6,162 bases of DNA from Actinomycetes bacterium (GTDB lineage Bacteria; Actinomycetota; Acidimicrobiia; Acidimicrobiales; RAAP-2). Below are positions 5,740 through 6,162 of this stretch, one piece after another. Every line of letters begins with the position of its first letter. Position 1 is the first letter of the stretch. The notes below the pieces were generated by a model that was not told the origin of the DNA, searched no databases, and worked only from the letters and a program-made list of their open reading frames with translations. Location of the stretch: assembly GCA_021801615.1 (NCBI GenBank), contig JAJYXS010000001.1, positions 1 through 6,162 of the forward strand. The letters are read 5' to 3'. The translations under genes were made by a program, and so were the position numbers.

Positions 5740-5913
5740 GCCGTCGGCGACCTGGCCCTGCGCGCCGTCGCGCAACGAGGTCGCCGGCCGACCGGTACCC
5801 TCGAGCAGGGCAATCTCGTCCCGGCGTGAGGCGATGCAAAGAGGGGCTCGCGCCGGGGGTTCCCCGGGGCCCTCTGGGGACCGGCAAGGGAGCAAGAGGA
5901 AGAGGAGGACGCC
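5740..5913. promoter_or_regulatory. Divergent control region between the UppS-like gene and msrB
   Basis: No convincing gene is seen here. A quasi-palindrome GGTCG-CCGGC-CGACC lies at 5779-5793, directly before a weak plus-strand -10-like TACCCT at 5796-5801. A leader hairpin (GGTTCCCC at 5858-5865 with GGGGACC at 5876-5882, one bulged T) follows before the msrB ribosome binding site. The msrB promoter is a guess: no -35 box is recognisable and the palindrome may be chance. Confidence 0.3.
5903..5908 (+). promoter_or_regulatory. Ribosome binding site of msrB
   Basis: AGGAGG five bases before the ATG at 5914, within a longer purine-rich run. It fixes the msrB start. Confidence 0.85.
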
Positions 5914-6162
5914 ATGGCCGCACCCGAGCTGGACCTGAGCGACGAGGAGTGGCGTCAGCGGCTCTCTCCCGAGCGCTACGAGGTGCTGCGGGCTGGCGCG
6001 ACCGAGCCGCCGTGGTCGGGCAAGTACCTCCACGTCGACGAGGAGGGGGTCTTCCGCTGCGCCGGCTGCGACACGCCGCTGTTCTCCACCGACGCCAAGT
6101 TCGACTCCGGGTCGGGTTGGCCGAGCTTCGACCGGGCGATCGCCGCCGGGACCGTCGAGGAG
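5914..6162 (+). CDS. msrB: Peptide-methionine (R)-S-oxide reductase, N-terminal 83 codons (cut by right edge)
   Basis: MsrB reduces methionine-R-sulfoxide in oxidised proteins, usually with thioredoxin as donor. Visible landmarks are the N-terminal helix LSDEEWRQRLSPERYEVLR (8-26), the turn GATEPPWSGKY (28-38), the first zinc-binding pair CAGC (Cys49, Cys52), PLFSTDAKFDSGSGWPSF (55-72) and the beginning of the next strand. The second zinc pair, the catalytic Cys and the HxGHVF motif lie beyond the window, so activity cannot be confirmed. Family members are commonly 130-150 residues, so roughly 60% is present. It is transcribed away from the UppS-like operon and has its own strong Shine-Dalgarno, so it is probably an independent unit. 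Confidence 0.95.
   Translation, partial: MAAPELDLSDEEWRQRLSPERYEVLRAGATEPPWSGKYLHVDEEGVFRCAGCDTPLFSTDAKFDSGSGWPSFDRAIAAGTVEE

Noticed and set aside
5091..5915. Upstream extension of the small membrane-protein frame
   Set aside because: Out-of-frame shadow across the UppS-like gene; Arg/Ser-rich. The ATGA overlap marks 5090 as the start.
1..6162. CRISPR array, tRNA or rRNA genes, insertion sequences, prophage or defence genes
   Set aside because: No regularly spaced repeats, no cloverleaf-like sequence, no transposase or integrase frame, and no terminal inverted repeats were seen on either strand.

Overview
The window is high-GC DNA with strong G/C preference at third codon positions, and every assignable gene is a bacterial housekeeping gene or a relative of one. 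GlyRS resembles the single-chain actinobacterial type, and an uppS-recO pair is a known actinobacterial neighbourhood. I therefore infer a high-GC actinobacterium, possibly an Acidimicrobiia-like lineage. The phylum is a reasonable guess; the class is weak. No mobile element, CRISPR array, tRNA or rRNA was seen.

Layout: five complete genes and one partial gene lie on the minus strand, and one partial gene diverges on the plus strand. Read in the minus direction from about 5725 down to 1, the order is: a degenerate cis-prenyltransferase (UppS-like) gene, an 85-residue two-helix membrane protein, recO (DNA repair), hemW (radical-SAM heme chaperone), glyS (glycyl-tRNA synthetase), and the first 450 codons of ppdK (pyruvate phosphate dikinase). 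The plus-strand gene, msrB (methionine sulfoxide reductase B), starts at 5914 and is cut by the right edge after 83 codons.

The first four minus-strand genes form a tight unit. Each junction is a 4-base stop/start overlap (ATGA, GTGA, GTGA), none with a convincing Shine-Dalgarno sequence, so translational coupling is likely. A gap follows before glyS, which has its own Shine-Dalgarno and a possible promoter. A gap of 197 or 199 bases (depending on end counting) with several inverted repeats then precedes ppdK, which has a perfect AGGAGG.

Most of this is ordinary core metabolism. The item most worth attention is the UppS-like protein. It keeps the family fold signatures in its C-terminal half (TGGDRR, WQVAYSE, WPD, RRERRYGG) but has lost the catalytic Asp motif, the diphosphate-binding Arg and the NWxR segment. 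It looks like a catalytically dead paralogue kept next to recO and coupled to a small membrane protein. The second item is the ppdK leader, where a perfect 9-bp hairpin abuts the ribosome binding site and competes with a second hairpin that would sequester it.
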